This document shows, piece by piece, positions 1 to 11,154 of a stretch of 64,000 nucleotides of DNA (position 1 is its first letter; each line of letters starts with the position of its first letter). The notes below the pieces were generated by a model. It was not told where the DNA came from, ran no database searches, and worked only from the letters and a program-made list of their open reading frames with translations. Source of the DNA: Xiphydria camelus (taxonomy: Eukaryota; Arthropoda; Insecta; Hymenoptera; Xiphydriidae); NCBI GenBank assembly GCA_963678675.1, contig OY783193.1, positions 22,251,309 through 22,315,308 of the forward strand, written 5' to 3'. The position numbers and the translations under genes were made by a program.

Positions 1-320
1 TGTCATTTTCACATGGACATGAACACTACTTTGACACTGAAGACACTGCTATGCCCCTCTGTAACCCTTACTTCACCCTGAACACACTGTTTCGGCGCTG
101 CTTTCACCCTGACTACGCTACATTCTTTCATTCTAACCAATAGAAGGGTCGTCAGTGTCGAATAAGGTTCAACCGGAAATTTTATTTTCATACTCATTTA
201 GACCCTGAACACACTGCTCTTACCCAAGTCGAAGATTTTATATTCATTTTGACACTGAACACACTGCTATGCCTCTCTATGATTTTTACTTCACGCTGAA
301 CACACGCCAGAGCTCCTTTA
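1..320 (-). repeat. Cluster of GACACTGAACACACTG motifs (left)
   Basis: Variants of CCCTGAACACACTGCT and TTTGACACTGAAnACACTG recur about five times. The same motif reappears inverted at 1800-2060, so the two clusters bracket the 0.3-1.8 kb segment. Positions 1-48 also repeat directly at about 1963-2010 (ATTTTCACATGGACATGAAC). This looks like subterminal repeats of a DNA transposon whose left tip may lie outside the window. Confidence 0.55.
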
Positions 321-581
321 CTGCATAGAAGCAAAAGGTATTGAAATTCAAAATTATGAATAAAAAACTTATATTTCAAGAACTTAGGATAATTGTCAGT
401 TTTTCGGACTTAGAAAATTTATTATTTTCAAGTCCCTGCATGCAGGAGACCGACATTTTTCTGTCTCGTTCGTCATGTTGAAAATATTCTAAGTCCGAAA
501 CTCTAACAATTTCTCTAAGTTCTTGAAATATAAGTTTTTTACTCGTAATTTTGAATTTCAATACCTTTTACTTCTATGCAG
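321..581. repeat. Fold-back, arms about 66 bp
   Basis: The left arm starts CTGCATAGAAGCAAAAGGTA and the right arm ends in its reverse complement. The arms pair over about 66 bp with a few mismatches, then extend imperfectly into the centre (GGACTTAGAA / TTCTAAGTCC). No coding content. Probably a MITE. Confidence 0.75.
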
Positions 582-958
582 CATATATTAAAAAGCACAT
601 ATTATAGTAAATCAAAGACAATCAATTAATGTAGGATGATTTGCGTCTATGCAAGAATATTTATCAAAAGATATAATAACAAATTTGGAAAAATGTTGAC
701 AAAAGAATTCTTATTTTAAGACTTGGTTAGCGGTAGTGGAAGCATGCGGTTGACGTGTGAGAGGGAGTGAGTGAAAAGCGAAGAAATAAGTGAATATAGG
801 TATAGGGAAGCCGAAAAATGAGGCAAGCGTGAAGGAAAGATAGATAGGCACCTGATAAGATAATAGATAAGTGCGGGAAGAGGAAGAAAGGCAGAAATTA
901 CGGAAAAGGAAAGCGGGGGAAAGATAGAGGTTAGGGCAAGTTTAGGAGGTTAGATCAG

Positions 959-1315
959 ATGGTCAAGCGGGGAGGAGGTAAGGTAGGAAGTATTCAGCGA
1001 AGAGAAACGATGGTCGATAAGGAGGATCGCGGGCGAGTGAAACCGGGAAGAAAAGAGGAAGCGGGAAAATCAAAAGTAGGACGGCCATCGAACGCGGAGA
1101 GGCATCTAATAAAAAGAACGTCCCGACCTGGAGTAAATCCGAAATTATTCAAAGGATTGCTTGGTAAGTAAATCAATTTTAAAGCTTTAATCACTTACAT
1201 GCAGTAATATGATTGCGAATTAAAATGATGTATTCTAGAAACGTTGCTGCAGCAGTTCCAGTAGTTGCTACATCAACAACAACCGGAAATAGTTCTAAAA
1301 ATGTTAGTCAAGTGA
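959..1315 (+). pseudogene. Broken two-exon basic protein, AT-hook-like
   Basis: Exon 1 (959-1163) encodes a strongly basic peptide of about 68 residues with the AT-hook-like run KVGRPSNAERHLIKR, and ends at a consensus donor GTAAGT. A candidate acceptor (TTCTAG) at 1238 opens exon 2. Joined in phase, exon 2 reads ETLLQQFQ-stop-LLHQQQPEIV. The stop is TAG where a glutamine codon would fit the Q-rich context, and a second stop falls at 1313-1315. A purine-rich leader lies upstream (720-958). I do not recognise the family. It lies between the two inverted motif clusters, so it may be the residue of that element's own gene. The exon structure is inferred; the basic ORF and donor are seen. Confidence 0.45.
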
Positions 1316-1367
1316 AAATCAATGTTGTATATTGCAGATTTTTTTATTTTATGATATTGAATTATAT

Positions 1368-1545
1368 TATTACTATATAACTATAAGTATTATGAATATA
1401 TATTACAAATACTATAAATATGACGTTATTACTATATAATTATAAATAATATGAATATGTATTATAAATACTATAAATATCATATTGCAATTATATAACT
1501 ATACATATTATGTGAATATATATTTATAATATAATTAACTTTTAA
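1368..1545. repeat. AT-rich tandem repeat, period about 59 bp
   Basis: About 2.5-3 diverged copies of a unit beginning ATTACTATATAA and containing AATACTATAAATAT. The second copy starts near 1428 and the third near 1487. Confidence 0.6.
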
Positions 1546-1596
1546 ATGATATTCATCATGTTGTAAACTTCTGTATTAAAAATGTATGCAGTCGAT

Positions 1597-1757
1597 AGAC
1601 TCTGCAAAAAGTATAGAACTACTTCATAGATCTGTTAAATAATGTTTAAAAAATTCGGTAACCAAATTATTTTTATTTGTATCACAAGGAAGAAATTATC
1701 AAGGCACTGCAACAATTTGAAGTAGCAAAATTCTAGTCCTATACTTTCTGTGGAGTT
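1597..1757. repeat. Imperfect inverted repeat
   Basis: CTCTGCAAAAAGTATAGAACT at the left faces AGTCCTATACTTTCTGTGGAG at the right; the interior does not pair well. Possibly an old MITE. Confidence 0.35.
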
Positions 1758-1799
1758 TACATAGATCGCATACATATTTAAGAAAACCCTATTTCCAAC

Positions 1800-2060
1800 C
1801 TGAATACCCTGAATTTCAGCTACCTGCTAACCACGCTGAAGACCCTGAATAGCAGGGTCACCAGTGTCAAAATGAGTATAGAAAGTTTGCGTTCAAAGAC
1901 ACTGACTTGACCCTGCTACTACCGAAAATGGAATTATGTAGGGTCAGCAGTGTCAAAGTCAGTGTCATTTTCACATGGACATGAACACTACTTTGACACT
2001 AGACACTGATAGCGCAAGGGAAACTAGCAGGGTGTTCAGTGTCAAAGTGAATATAGAAAT
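1800..2060 (+). repeat. Cluster of CAGTGTCAAAATGA motifs (right)
   Basis: AGCAGGGTCACCAGTGTCAAA, TAGGGTCAGCAGTGTCAAA and GCAGGGTGTTCAGTGTCAAA occur in succession, two of them followed by a GAATATAGAAA-like tail. They are inverted relative to the cluster at 1-320. Confidence 0.55.
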
Positions 2061-2080
2061 TTCGCCTCGGGTGCCTTTCG

Positions 2081-2232
2081 CTCTCCTCGGACAAAGTGCA
2101 GACCCGCAATAAATTAAACTATTGCCGTGCACATGCACTTGTCCGGGGACGGCACCGAATCTGCGTACTCTCCCGGCGCCTCATGCTCCAGCTCGGTGGT
2201 TTCGAAGAATTTCTTTCTCCCACCATACATAG
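2081..2232 (+). repeat. Dispersed repeat, second copy at 9659-9836
   Basis: Shares CTCTCCTCGGACAAAGTGCA, ACTCTCCCGGCGCC and CTCCAGCTCGGTGGTTTCG with 9659-9836 in the same order and orientation. No coding signal seen. Function unknown. Confidence 0.6.
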
Positions 2233-2329
2233 AAAAAAACCAGCCCTCTCTCTCTCTCTCTAGAGCAAATGCGCAATTGGCGCTTGGTTCCCTATCAATA
2301 AACGTTATCCATTTCGTTTGTACATTTTC

Positions 2330-3072
2330 AGTTTTCCGGATTTTATCGCGTCGAATGGCCGGCTATACGGAGCTCGTGTAGTCTGCGATCGGAGTCGTGA
2401 CCTTTCTCGAGTAACCACCATGCATTACTGTACATTCTTTCGCGCGCGTGTGTTTGTGTGTATGTGTGTGTGTGTGTGTGTATTAATTTATAATTATTGT
2501 TGCAAAAAAAAAAACAACAGAACGGTCAAAAGAGTACAGTGACAGGCAACGTGTAAAATAAACTTTCAATTCTGTTAACGTCAATGAACACTGAACATTC
2601 TTTCGCGTGTGTGTTATATTAAAATTATTATGGCAAAAACAGGAAAACAACGGGCAAAAGAGTTTCGTGACAGACACCGTGTAAAGAAAATAATGACGAA
2701 GACACTACCTAAAACTGATGAAGAACGAAGTCGAAAATGGAGAGAGAATTAAATTAACACAATCAAATATTGCTATATCTGCTAATGCAGATCAACACCA
2801 GTCCCAAACCCTGGAGAATGTAACAGATTTTCAAGTTCCTGGAGGATCCAATATCGGTGAAAATGCATCCTGTGAATATGATATTCCTTACACTACATTT
2901 TGTGCCCATAAAAAATTCATATTGAATTCAACAAAAAAAAGAACAATCCTTTCAGCTCGGTGTGCTCTGTATGTGATCATTTATGGTTTAAGGACGACTT
3001 GAAAAATGCTGATCAAACATACGACGAATTATTGAAAAGTGTTGATCCAGAAATTGATATTACAAAAAAAAA
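2330..3072 (+). pseudogene. Helitron-like N-terminal fragment
   Basis: An untranslated leader ending in a GT-rich run (2445-2480) precedes an ATG at 2630. The opening peptide MAKTGKQRAKEFRDRHRV, then the spacer motif TQSNIAISANADQ and finally CSVCDHLWFKDDL near 2960-3000 lie in three different frames, so at least two frameshifts break it. A basic N-terminus followed by a C-x-V-C-D-x-L-W motif is typical of the N-terminal region of arthropod Helitron Rep/helicase proteins, as I recall them. No Rep or helicase motif is present. The fragment stops at an A-run that abuts the KR fold-back at 3073. Related fragments lie at 32704-33186, 33553-34128, 36969-37115, 37317-37930 and 40300-40871. Confidence 0.55.
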
Positions 3073-3288
3073 CACAAAACGTGTGGCCGCCACACGCGGA
3101 AGAAGTGAAACTTCGATATCAGTTTCTCTGAATTTGATTCCGGTGGTATTAGTTTCAATTGGCTCTACGAAGAAGCATTATAAAAGACTTGTATAGAGCC
3201 AATTGAAACTAATACCACCGGAATCAAATTCAGAGAAACTGATATCGAAGTTCCACTTCTTCCGCGTGTGGCGGCAACACGTTTTGTG
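3073..3288. mobile_element. KR fold-back MITE, copy 1
   Basis: A 216-bp palindrome with arms of about 93 bp. Each end carries CGTGTGG-CCG-CCACACG, itself a hairpin. The spurious translation KRVAATRGRSETS recurs in every copy and serves as a tag. Other copies: 26953-27166 (variant centre), 36755-36968, 37116-37316 (one tip lost), 40876-41089 and 50735-50948. Confidence 0.85.
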
Positions 3289-4057
3289 TTTATCGCACTC
3301 ACTCGCGAAAAACCCGACTAAAGTTCCGAATTTCGCAGGAGCGGTCCGCCACACGTCCGCACTGCTCGACCACCGAGCCTTTAAATTTAATTACGAACAC
3401 GTTCCCTGCGTATCAAAATGATTGAGTTAACCCCCGTACTAAAATCTTGAAATTTGCGTAAAACTATGTTGGCGTGCCGCGGGAGCCGCGTGTTCCGCAG
3501 CGAATTCATTAATTCATTAACAATTTTGTGAAGACAGTGAATTTACCGATATTCATGGTCGGTAAATTTACGGTATGCACGTCGAAAAGGCACGGTGACT
3601 GCACTGACAATAAGTACTTCGGATTTGACCAGCCTATAGTAGCGTACTACGCGCATGTGCAGTCAGCACACTAGCAGACATGACTCCCAGCGACTCTTGT
3701 GTCGACTCGTGTCAACTGGTGTCGACTCTCCTCCAGGGTAATGGAACGCTCGCTAGGCTAGTAGAGCGGTAAATTCGAATATTTTCTATACTAATGTAGG
3801 ACTGGAGAGGTATAGATGCAAAACCCGTCAAGTCACATTTATAGCAATTCACGTTTATAGCAATTTTATGAATATACTTATTAGACTGATTCAAAAAAAA
3901 AGCTTTTTTAATTAATTCTCTTGGCGGGCCGGGCGGGCGGGCTTGGTTAGTATTTAATGTAACTTTGAATATGTCGCCGGGTGTACATTCTCACTCAATA
4001 TTTTAGGGGTGTCTCAATCGCTTTTTCTGATTTCCATTTGAATAACACGGTGAAATT
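3289..4057. other. Intergenic stretch, no gene seen
   Basis: Contains a short hairpin at 3537-3576 (GTGAATTTACCG / CGGTAAATTTAC) and a run of GTGTCGACTCGTGT repeats near 3700-3730. A G-rich run is listed separately. Small ORFs here show nothing recognisable. Confidence 0.5.
3926..3941 (+). other. Potential G-quadruplex
   Basis: Four GGG runs in 16 bases with 1-2 base loops: GGGCCGGGCGGGCGGG. It stands out in AT-rich surroundings. Folding is inferred from the pattern only. Confidence 0.6.
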
Positions 4058-4305
4058 GTTGAATCGTTGGTTTAATGCTAATTCCTTCTACGGTAAAAAA
4101 ATTTCCCCGTGAAAAATTAGAAAAATTGAGAGTTAGGTGTATTTGATGTAAAGAAATATTATTTTTAATTATTAAATAGAATTAAATGATAATTAAAAAT
4201 AATATTTCTTTACGTCAAATATACCTAAAACTCTCAATTTTTCTAATTTTTCACGGGGAAATTTTTTTACCGTAGAAGGAATTAGCACTAAACCAACGAT
4301 TCAAC
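4058..4305. repeat. Fold-back, arms about 115 bp
   Basis: Starts GTTGAATCGTTGGTTTA and ends with its complement. The arms include TTCCTTCTACGGTAAAAAAA and GAAATATTATTTTTAATTAT, with only a handful of mismatches and a loop under 25 bp. No coding content. Confidence 0.85.
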
Positions 4306-4752
4306 CAACTAAACCAAAAAGTATAGAGGGAGTTGTAGCGTCGATGCTTGCTGATATTAATTACTTTTCCAAATAATTAATATTTCAATAATAAAAAATT
4401 TCTCCTATATGAATACTTGTACAATTTTCTTCCAAACATTATAATTATTGCAATCAGGTGGCGTAGCAATCGTCATGCACGGTCCCTATACCCGGTGAAA
4501 TCTCTAGTCTTTATACCTCTATGGTGAAAAGAGCGTCTGCTCTAGCTGAGCAGACGAAAAAGTCTGGAGAAAGTTACTTCGTCGCGACTTTCCCCCCACC
4601 ACCTTTTACGGATGCGTACTACGTACTAACAATAAGGGGCGGAGTCAGAACCGACCAAGTATACACTAAATGCAACTTTTATCGGATTGGAACACAGCCT
4701 AAGTCAAATATGTACTGAAAAATATTTTGCTCTGCCTAATTGGTCTAATATA

Positions 4753-5765
4753 CAGTTAGGTGCAAAACTGAGTCAACACATCATATTTTTGCAGTTATCG
4801 TACCATATAAAAAAAATTAATATATCTTTTTGGAGAAACAGTTTTATTATTAGAAATTACATTGAAATAGCTTTACACACATATCATATTTTTGCTTAAA
4901 ATAATTGTAATCTATGAAATAATAAAGTCAATAATTGGTTCACTTTTGCACCGTTGAATACAGACTACTCGACACCTCTTGGCGATGACGCAATTCGCAG
5001 TCAAACACGTCGAAACTTGCAGTGATACGCAGTGTAAAGCGGACGCAAGACTGTTTAGAAGCATTTGAACGTGTACTCTCTTCGTTTATTGAACATTAAA
5101 ATTTATTTCAAAAAATTAAACCAATTTCAAAGTCCGTCAGAGAAGCAGTTAAAAAGTTATTAGAGGATGGAAAATCAACCGGCAAAATTGCATTGCACTT
5201 CGATATTTGTCAGTCCACTGTTTAAAGAATTAAAAATCGGTACAAGTTTTCCGTAAAAATTAATAAAGGTGGTCGACCCCTTAAGATTGCAGAAGCGTCA
5301 TTTGATATTTGGCCAGTGGTGAAGCATCTTCGGCTTCTAAAGCTACGATACTTTTAAGAAGTGATACCGGTAAAAAAGTAAGCAAATAGATCGTTCAGCG
5401 AGCATTGCACAATGCTAAATTTGTCGCCGTGAAAAAGAAAAAGAAATCACTACTTTCGAAGAAAAACATTAAAGCAAGATTGGACTTCGTAAAAAAGATA
5501 TGGGAAGTGGACTGAAGATGATTGGATGAAGATTATTTGGTCAGATGAAACAAAAATTAACAGATACGTAACTGATGGCCGGCAGTGGAATTGGAAAAGA
5601 GAAGGAGAGTCCATGCAAGTGCTGGCATTATTAAGCTATGGGGCTGTATGACGGCATACGGCGTTGGACTATTGCAAAAAATAGATGGTATTATGAATCA
5701 GCACGCGTATAAAAGCATTTTGAGTGAAAATTTAGTTGACGCTGTTGAAAATATACCTTATCCAA
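4753..5765 (+). pseudogene. Tc1-like transposase relic with left terminal repeat
   Basis: The element starts after a TA at 4751 with CAGTTAGGTGCAAAACTGAG, and an internal direct repeat ATCATATTTTTGC is seen at about 4778 and 4885, as in Tc1 ends. The coding remnant begins near 5130 with an HTH-like region (KSVREAVKKLLEDGKS, ALHFDICQSTV), continues through RIKNRYKFSV and GGRPLKI, then the DDE region with WSDETKI near 5540 (first catalytic Asp) and LWGCMTAYGVGLLQKIDG near 5635-5690. Stops and frame changes separate these pieces. The 3' third, with the later catalytic residues and right terminal repeat, is absent: at about 5766 the sequence passes into family A. A non-functional, 3'-truncated copy. 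Confidence 0.8.
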
Positions 5766-6702
5766 CAAATCTTGAGGAGTTTTCATATTTTGTCCACTAT
5801 ACCGAATAATTGGCAGTGCTTGGACGGTGCTAGAGTGATTCATAAATTGCACTGCCGAAGTCAAATTCAGAAAAATTCAGAAGGCCCCCGCCTGATCGGT
5901 TTCTCGTACGACATTCGGTATACTGGTGGTATCATATAAGTGTATGAATTTATTTAAAATCATGAATGCATAAACATTGCGTATAATTCTGTGCCTGAAT
6001 TTTTTATTTTGAAGGAAAAAAACGCGGCAAGTTCTTTTTTATTAAAATTTTTTTATCAATTTTTTTAGTCGAATTTTGTAGTCACTTGATTTACAATAAT
6101 TTCCCTTTCAAATGATGCCTTTCACTTTTTATATATAACTCTTGAACATGGCGATCTTAATTGATTTCAAATCTTTTTTGGAGAGTATTTTACGTATCAA
6201 TTTTTGTTGGCACTGAATAAACATGCCGCCTTTTTTTTACAGAGAATCTGTTTTTGTGGGGGGATTTCACTACTTTTTGGAATTCATTCATGAGGAGAAT
6301 ACGTACATGTAGGAGAATAGCTTTTTATTACCACAAAATTAAAGTTTCACATTTTATACCGACATGAGCCAATTAATTATAACCACGTTACTTTTGATTT
6401 ATTCTCGTGATATTTTGAAAGGGATTTATAGACTAGAGAGCCCTTATATTTTTCACTTTGTCTGTTAGACATCTCGATTTCAACCATGTTTATAACAAAT
6501 ATAGATGTCATTTTTTAGACATATAAACATCTTGTAGATATCTGACAGATTTACGTATCAATTTTTGTTGGCACTGAATGAACATGCCGCCTTTTTTTTA
6601 CAGAGAATCTGTTTTTGTGGAGAGATTTCACTACTTTTTTAAAAGAATTTATTCATCAGTAGAATATGTACATGTAGGAGAATAGCTTTTTATTATTAAG
6701 TA
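5766..6702 (+). repeat. Family A repeat, partial
   Basis: Carries the family A signatures CACTATACCGAATAATTGGC, AACGCGGCAAGTTCTTTT, CATGGCGATCTTAATTGATT, AACATGCCGCC and AGAGAATCTGTTTTTGTGG. Positions 6540-6650 repeat the 6195-6300 part, so there is an internal duplication. No ORF of note. Confidence 0.75.
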
Positions 6703-7534
6703 ATATTGCAGAACGAGTAGGTTAGAAGATTTTCATGAAGACTCACGATTTTCTGACATGTCATCTCGTACAGGTGCAACCGAAGAGGATCTAGCTCATG
6801 TCCTGTCCGTAAAAAGATGACACGATGGATCGGAGAATGTCAGGCTTGTCACCGAGCGCCTTTCACCCATAGTACTTTCATTGCAATATGCGATTTTCGT
6901 TTCAACTATTCCTGCTCTAAGTAACTCTTACTTCTTTCAAAGCATTTACCTTGTACGAATTGTTGATCGTAGGGGGCAACGATCAATGATTGTGACTAAT
7001 CGTATACAAATTATTCCCGCGATGATGTTCCAGTTGCAAACTACACTAGCAACTCAGCTTACAGCATCCGATGTTTAGTATTAACTTACCTCTTTTGGAA
7101 CACCCATCACCCGAGCATAATAACGATTATGTTAACGTTAATTGCAGAATAGACCGTGAGCTCGGGCACATTATCGCACTAGTAGTTCACCAATTGCCTT
7201 TTAGTTTTAATAGACGAACTTGCCTACGACGAGTCTCTATTATCGATCGCTGCTTCCTATCACGAACAGTTCATAAAAGGCTATTACCTTGAAAGAAGTA
7301 AAAGTTATTTAACGCTGGAATAGTTGAATGAAACGAAAAGCGCGTAGTGCAAATAATGTACCGTGGGTAATAGGCGCTCGGTGACAAGCCTGACATTCTC
7401 CGATGTCCATCGAGTCATCTTTTCCCGAATGATTATTTCCTATCACTTCTACACATTATTCACCATTATTTACAAATTAACCATTTCGAGGTTAGATGTT
7501 TCGATCTCCCGAATTGACAGCTACTGGGAGATCA
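6703..7534. repeat. Family B fold-back, right arm shortened
   Basis: Left arm from GCAGAACGAGTAGGTTAGAA; right arm ends near 7421 at ATCGAGTCATCTTTT, so the outer part of the right arm is lost. The arms pair through ACCGAGCGCC...CCCA and GTACGAATTGTTGATCGTAG. The complete form is at 17645-18860. Confidence 0.75.
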
Positions 7535-7535
7535 G

Positions 7536-7693
7536 GGGCCCCTTTCTCTAACTCCCTTGCAAGAGAAACGTATACGTTTCTTAGCGAGTAGGCCAATCAG
7601 GATCCCCACCACAACGGAATACTTGGTCCTGATTGGTCTATTGGCTAAGATGCTAAGATGGCAACTTTGCGAGCGAGTTAGAGAAAGGGGCCC
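7536..7693. mobile_element. GGGCCCC MITE with CAG duplication
   Basis: Terminal inverted repeats GGGCCCCTTTCTCTAACTC, 158 bp, flanked by CAG on both sides. The related B copy at about 18855 reads ATCAGACTTTTGACAC, matching the pre-insertion site. Other copies: 62287-62456 (flanked by CTG) and partial pieces at 17481-17645 and 58105-58168. Confidence 0.8.
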
Positions 7694-7694
7694 C

Positions 7695-8690
7695 AGACGC
7701 TTGACACTTCTTGCTTTTACGGCTCGTGAGACCGCAGCGCACTCTCCCGAAACCAATTCTATGAATGACTATAGAAACGACCCAACCACTTCCGGCCAAA
7801 TGTCAGGGAAATTCAAAAGTTGCAGTTTGCTATCGGACATACTGTTTACTCTTCCAATGACCGTGACGAATTGTTTCATCACATGTAAACATACCACTTA
7901 TGACAGTATATATGTTGTTACATATATTAACTCGAGACGTTGGAATAGTTTTAAGAAATCCTTTTGCATGCACCGCTGAAATTTCGCCCTTACTCGTAAA
8001 TAAATTTTCAGCACAGCATCGATATTTTGCTGCACCTGTATTCTTCTGGGACGTCCTAAAATAATTATAAAAACCCCATATAATTCAGCCCTAACAAGTA
8101 CAATCTTGTCGCGCTGTACCTTATCGAGGAGATCTTTCGACGTAATGATTCCGAAATGTCTCTATGATGTTTTGCAACATTCGCGAATTTATCGAGAAAT
8201 ATATATTATGCGTAAAGGAATGTTTCTAACATACGGTAGTGTTCACGAATATTGTAAAATATCGCAGGAATGTTACAGAAAAGTTACTTGCAAAAACGTG
8301 CTTTGCGGGGTGTAAATGATGATGTTTTGTAATTTCCATCCTTACACCAAAGGCAAGGAAGAGATGAAATAGAAGTGAGGTACATACATGTACACTTCAC
8401 GTTTGTCAGGTCGGTATATAAATTGAAACTTGTGATAGTATAATATGAAAGAGGAAAAACTTATATCGATAAAGAAAAAATAATAATAAAGTAGTTACTC
8501 CATTATTGTAATCCAATAACATTGTATCACTTATTTTTCTGCCACGACTTTAATTGCTGATAGCGAAGAAAAATCAAATTTATTGGTTGATCCATCCACT
8601 ATCAACAATCAAAGTCGTGGCAGAAAAATAAGGGATATAATGGAATTGGATTACAATAATAGAGTAACTACTTTATTATTTTTGATGTGA
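7695..8690. repeat. Family B tail and family C copy
   Basis: The B end (7695-7830) is followed by one arm of family C: GTTTCATCACATGTAAA, CATCGATATTTTGCTGCACC, ATCGCAGGAATGTTACAGAA and the paired centre GCCACGACTTTAATTGCTGA / CAACAATCAAAGTCGTGGC (about 8541-8625). Only part of the second arm is present. ORFs here recur in all C copies but carry no clear motif. Confidence 0.7.
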
Positions 8691-8763
8691 AACATCTTAT
8701 GCCGCGCTTCGGGGGTGAGACCGGCTGCTCGTGAAACGTCACTGGAGTGGCTAAATACGCTAA

Positions 8764-8878
8764 GGCCAGGCGAACGTTGAACATTGCCTCTATATGTATA
8801 TCTATTCTATATATAGATATAGAGGCAACGGTCACCCTTCGTCTCCTCACTGAACTGCGTCCCAACGTTCGCCTGGCC
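8764..8878. mobile_element. Harbinger-type MITE, TAA duplication
   Basis: 115 bp. Terminal repeats GGCCAGGCGAACGTTG, flanked by TAA at 8761-8763 and 8879-8881. An inner hairpin GCCTCTATAT...ATATAGAGGC lies in the middle. A 3-bp TWA target and a GG start are the PIF/Harbinger signature. Confidence 0.8.
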
Positions 8879-8881
8879 TAA

Positions 8882-9157
8882 CTCGGAATGCATCGGCTCT
8901 CTCCGCCACGACTCGATGGTCCCCTTTCACCGAGCCCTAGCTTAACCACTTACTACTACACGCTCACTGTATCGGTGTACGAAAAGCACTCTATTTACCC
9001 TCATTAATGAAAGCATGAGGATTGATTGATCATTGGTTAGCACGTTTAAAAATAACATTTAAATACCGTTTGTATAGGAAAATTGTTAGATGTGAAACAT
9101 CGAAATTCTTCTTTGTAGAAAGTATGTGATAGGAAGGATGGACCACGCATCCGTTGA
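8882..9157. other. Non-coding stretch, no gene seen
   Basis: CTACTACACGCTCACTGTAT near 8943 recurs near 62627. TTAGATGTGAAACATCGAAA near 9087 recurs near 10150, so 9060-9215 belongs to the same repeat as 10127-10280. Confidence 0.5.
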
Positions 9158-9385
9158 AAGAATACGTGCGCCAATGCGCATTTGTATTTATGACTGTGAT
9201 ACCATTAAACGGTACGAACCGTTGTGTCGAATTCCGTTTATCGCGAGACGGAACAGCGACTGATGGCAGAGTTAAGAGAGAGTAAACTAAATGCGCTTTT
9301 TGAATTAGACACAACGGGTTGTACCGTTTAATAGTATCACAATTATAAATACAAATGCGCACTGGCGAACGTGTTCTTTCGTTTT
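9158..9385. repeat. Fold-back, arms about 58 bp
   Basis: GAAAGAATACGTGCGCC...AAACGGTAC at the left pairs with GTACCGTTTAATAGTATC...GTGTTCTTTC at the right. The centre holds TGTCGAATTCCG...CGACGGAAC-like sequence that also occurs at 16410-16443 inside another element. Confidence 0.7.
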
Positions 9386-9658
9386 CAGCTAGATTTACTC
9401 AAGTGGACACAGCATTGAGAACAATCTAGCGAGAGTTAGTCTAGAATCTCGGTTGAGAAAAATAAATCTAGCTAGATATTGCAGTGGATACACGATAAAA
9501 ATTTACTGCCAGAGAAATTTCAGTCTATTTGACCGGCTAAATAGATAGTAACTAAGTCTAGCGAGAGTGATAGGCGCCGGGTCGCAAGCGAAGGGCCGCG
9601 ACCGCGTGCTCAGATTTCAGGAGCCTCGTGGGAGGCAACAGAAACCCTCTGGCTTTTA

Positions 9659-9836
9659 TGCTCTCCTCGGACAAAGTGCAGACCCGCAATAAATTCGACT
9701 ATTGCGGTGCACGTGTACTTCTTCGGGGATAGCACCAACCGAACGGCGCTGAATCTGCGTACTCTCCCGGCGCCAATTTTCATGCTCCAGCTCGGTGGTT
9801 TCGAAGAATTTCCTTCTCCCACCATGCATAGAAAAG
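9659..9836 (+). repeat. Second copy of the 2081-2232 repeat
   Basis: See 2081-2232. This copy has small insertions (for example AACCGAACGG) relative to the first. Confidence 0.6.
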
Positions 9837-9840
9837 TCAT

Positions 9841-10072
9841 ATCGATATAGGTCAAAAGTTCATAAATAATGAGATAATAGTAATTGAAACTTCTTCGCTG
9901 GCAAGTAAGTTTAGCCTCATATGGTACGTATGTGTGTACAATCTATAATACATCACGATTGTAAATAGATATTTGATAAGTCAAAGAAACATATGAGGCT
10001 AAACTTATTCACCAGGAAAGGAAATTTAATCGCCATTATCTTATTATCTATGAACTTTAGGCCCACATCGAT
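9841..10072. repeat. Fold-back with ATCGAT tips
   Basis: ATCGATATAGGTCAAAAGTT faces AACTTTAGGCCCACATCGAT. An inner pair AAGTTTAGCCTCATATG / CATATGAGGCTAAACTT is nearly perfect, giving two-tier arms. Confidence 0.75.
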
Positions 10073-10126
10073 GTAAGATACTTTGTTGTAGATAAAAATA
10101 CGTGTGTGCATAATAACATATAATAT

Positions 10127-10280
10127 AAAACAGTTTTTATAGAAAAATTGTTAGATGTGAAACATCGAAATTCTTCTTTGTAAAAAGTATGCGATAGGAA
10201 GGATCGACCACGCGTCCGTCGAAAGAACACGTGCGCCAGTGCACATTTGTATTTATGACTGTGATACTGAGTCAAGCCAT
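10127..10280 (-). repeat. Partial copy of the 9060-9215 repeat
   Basis: Shares ATTGTTAGATGTGAAACATC, GATAGGAAGGAT and CATTTGTATTTATGACTGTG with 9070-9205. Ends at GTGATAC. Confidence 0.6.
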
Positions 10281-10885
10281 GTCAAGTCGGACTCGAAATT
10301 TCCACTAAATCGCGGATTTCGAAAATAATAACTCTATTACGAAGGGAGTATGGCACTTACGTTACCGTATTAATATTTCGTGAAAATTCCGTTATTTGTT
10401 AATGTTATTAACAATCAAACTTTGAAGCGCGATTAAAATGAAAAATCGTTTTCTCTTAAACTACTTTAGACAATTACTTAAAATTTTGCACACTGATAAA
10501 GCAATGTTTACACTATCGAATAAATATTTGCTTGAGGTGAAATTGTTTTAAAAAATGAATTTTGCATTAATTTTTTTAAAACAATTGCAATTTTTCATGC
10601 GTTCTTCACGCTATAAAAAAATGGAACTTACATAAATTCATGCGGCAAACGTTGGCCTTTTATAATCTGCAAAGAGAACTTTGTACTTTTTCTCCATTCC
10701 GGAGATACGAAATTGTTTGTTACGCGGTGCGCTCGTAGATCGCGCGGCGCGCTCCGCTACTGGCGTCCGCGGCATCTTGATGGCCGCGCAAACTTGAGCA
10801 AAAACCGTTTGAACTTGCATGAACATGATTTTCCGAGTTTGGCAAACATACACAGTTTTCTTGTCAGTTTGCTGATGGTGCTCGT
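10281..10885. other. No gene recognised
   Basis: AT-rich to 10640, with a small inverted repeat at 10540-10590 (AATTGTTTTAAAA / TTTTAAAACAATT). Positions 10700-10800 are GC-rich with many CpGs. Short ORFs on both strands lack recognisable features. Confidence 0.45.
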
Positions 10886-10937
10886 GCGGTATACTTGCGT
10901 AAAAACTATTCGGTGTTTCAATATCATTAAGTGAAAA

Positions 10938-11150
10938 TGGTTCGACCGAAGGAATGTTGTAATCCTTTGAAAAAGAAAGGTCATAATTGTGTTCGTCATA
11001 AGTTGTTCCTCGCGCGTTACCGCCAAGTGGAATAAAAAATTCGAAGAATACATTGATCGATATATTTGTCAGATATGTCGTAAAGACATGTATAATGATG
11101 TTAAAATTGCTTCAAATGTAGAAAATGAAGACCCAAGTACGAAGTGTTTA
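10938..11150 (+). pseudogene. Cys-rich TE-type peptide in a palindrome arm
   Basis: From ATG at 10938: MVRPKECCNPLKKKGHNCVR, then HKLFLARYRQVE and a stop. One frame over the reading continues KKFEEYIDRYICQICRKDMY and NVENEDPSTK, so one frameshift splits a peptide with paired cysteines (CC, then CQIC). The same peptide, with two substitutions, is encoded on the minus strand by the other arm (about 12171-12065). Such short Cys-rich N-termini are common in insect TE proteins; I cannot name the family. Non-functional as it stands. Confidence 0.45.
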
Positions 11151-11154
11151 CTAA

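Noticed and set aside
8500..8690. Hairpin at the C centre as a microRNA precursor
   Set aside because: It is the centre of a multi-copy fold-back with stem and loop lengths that do not suit a single miRNA hairpin.
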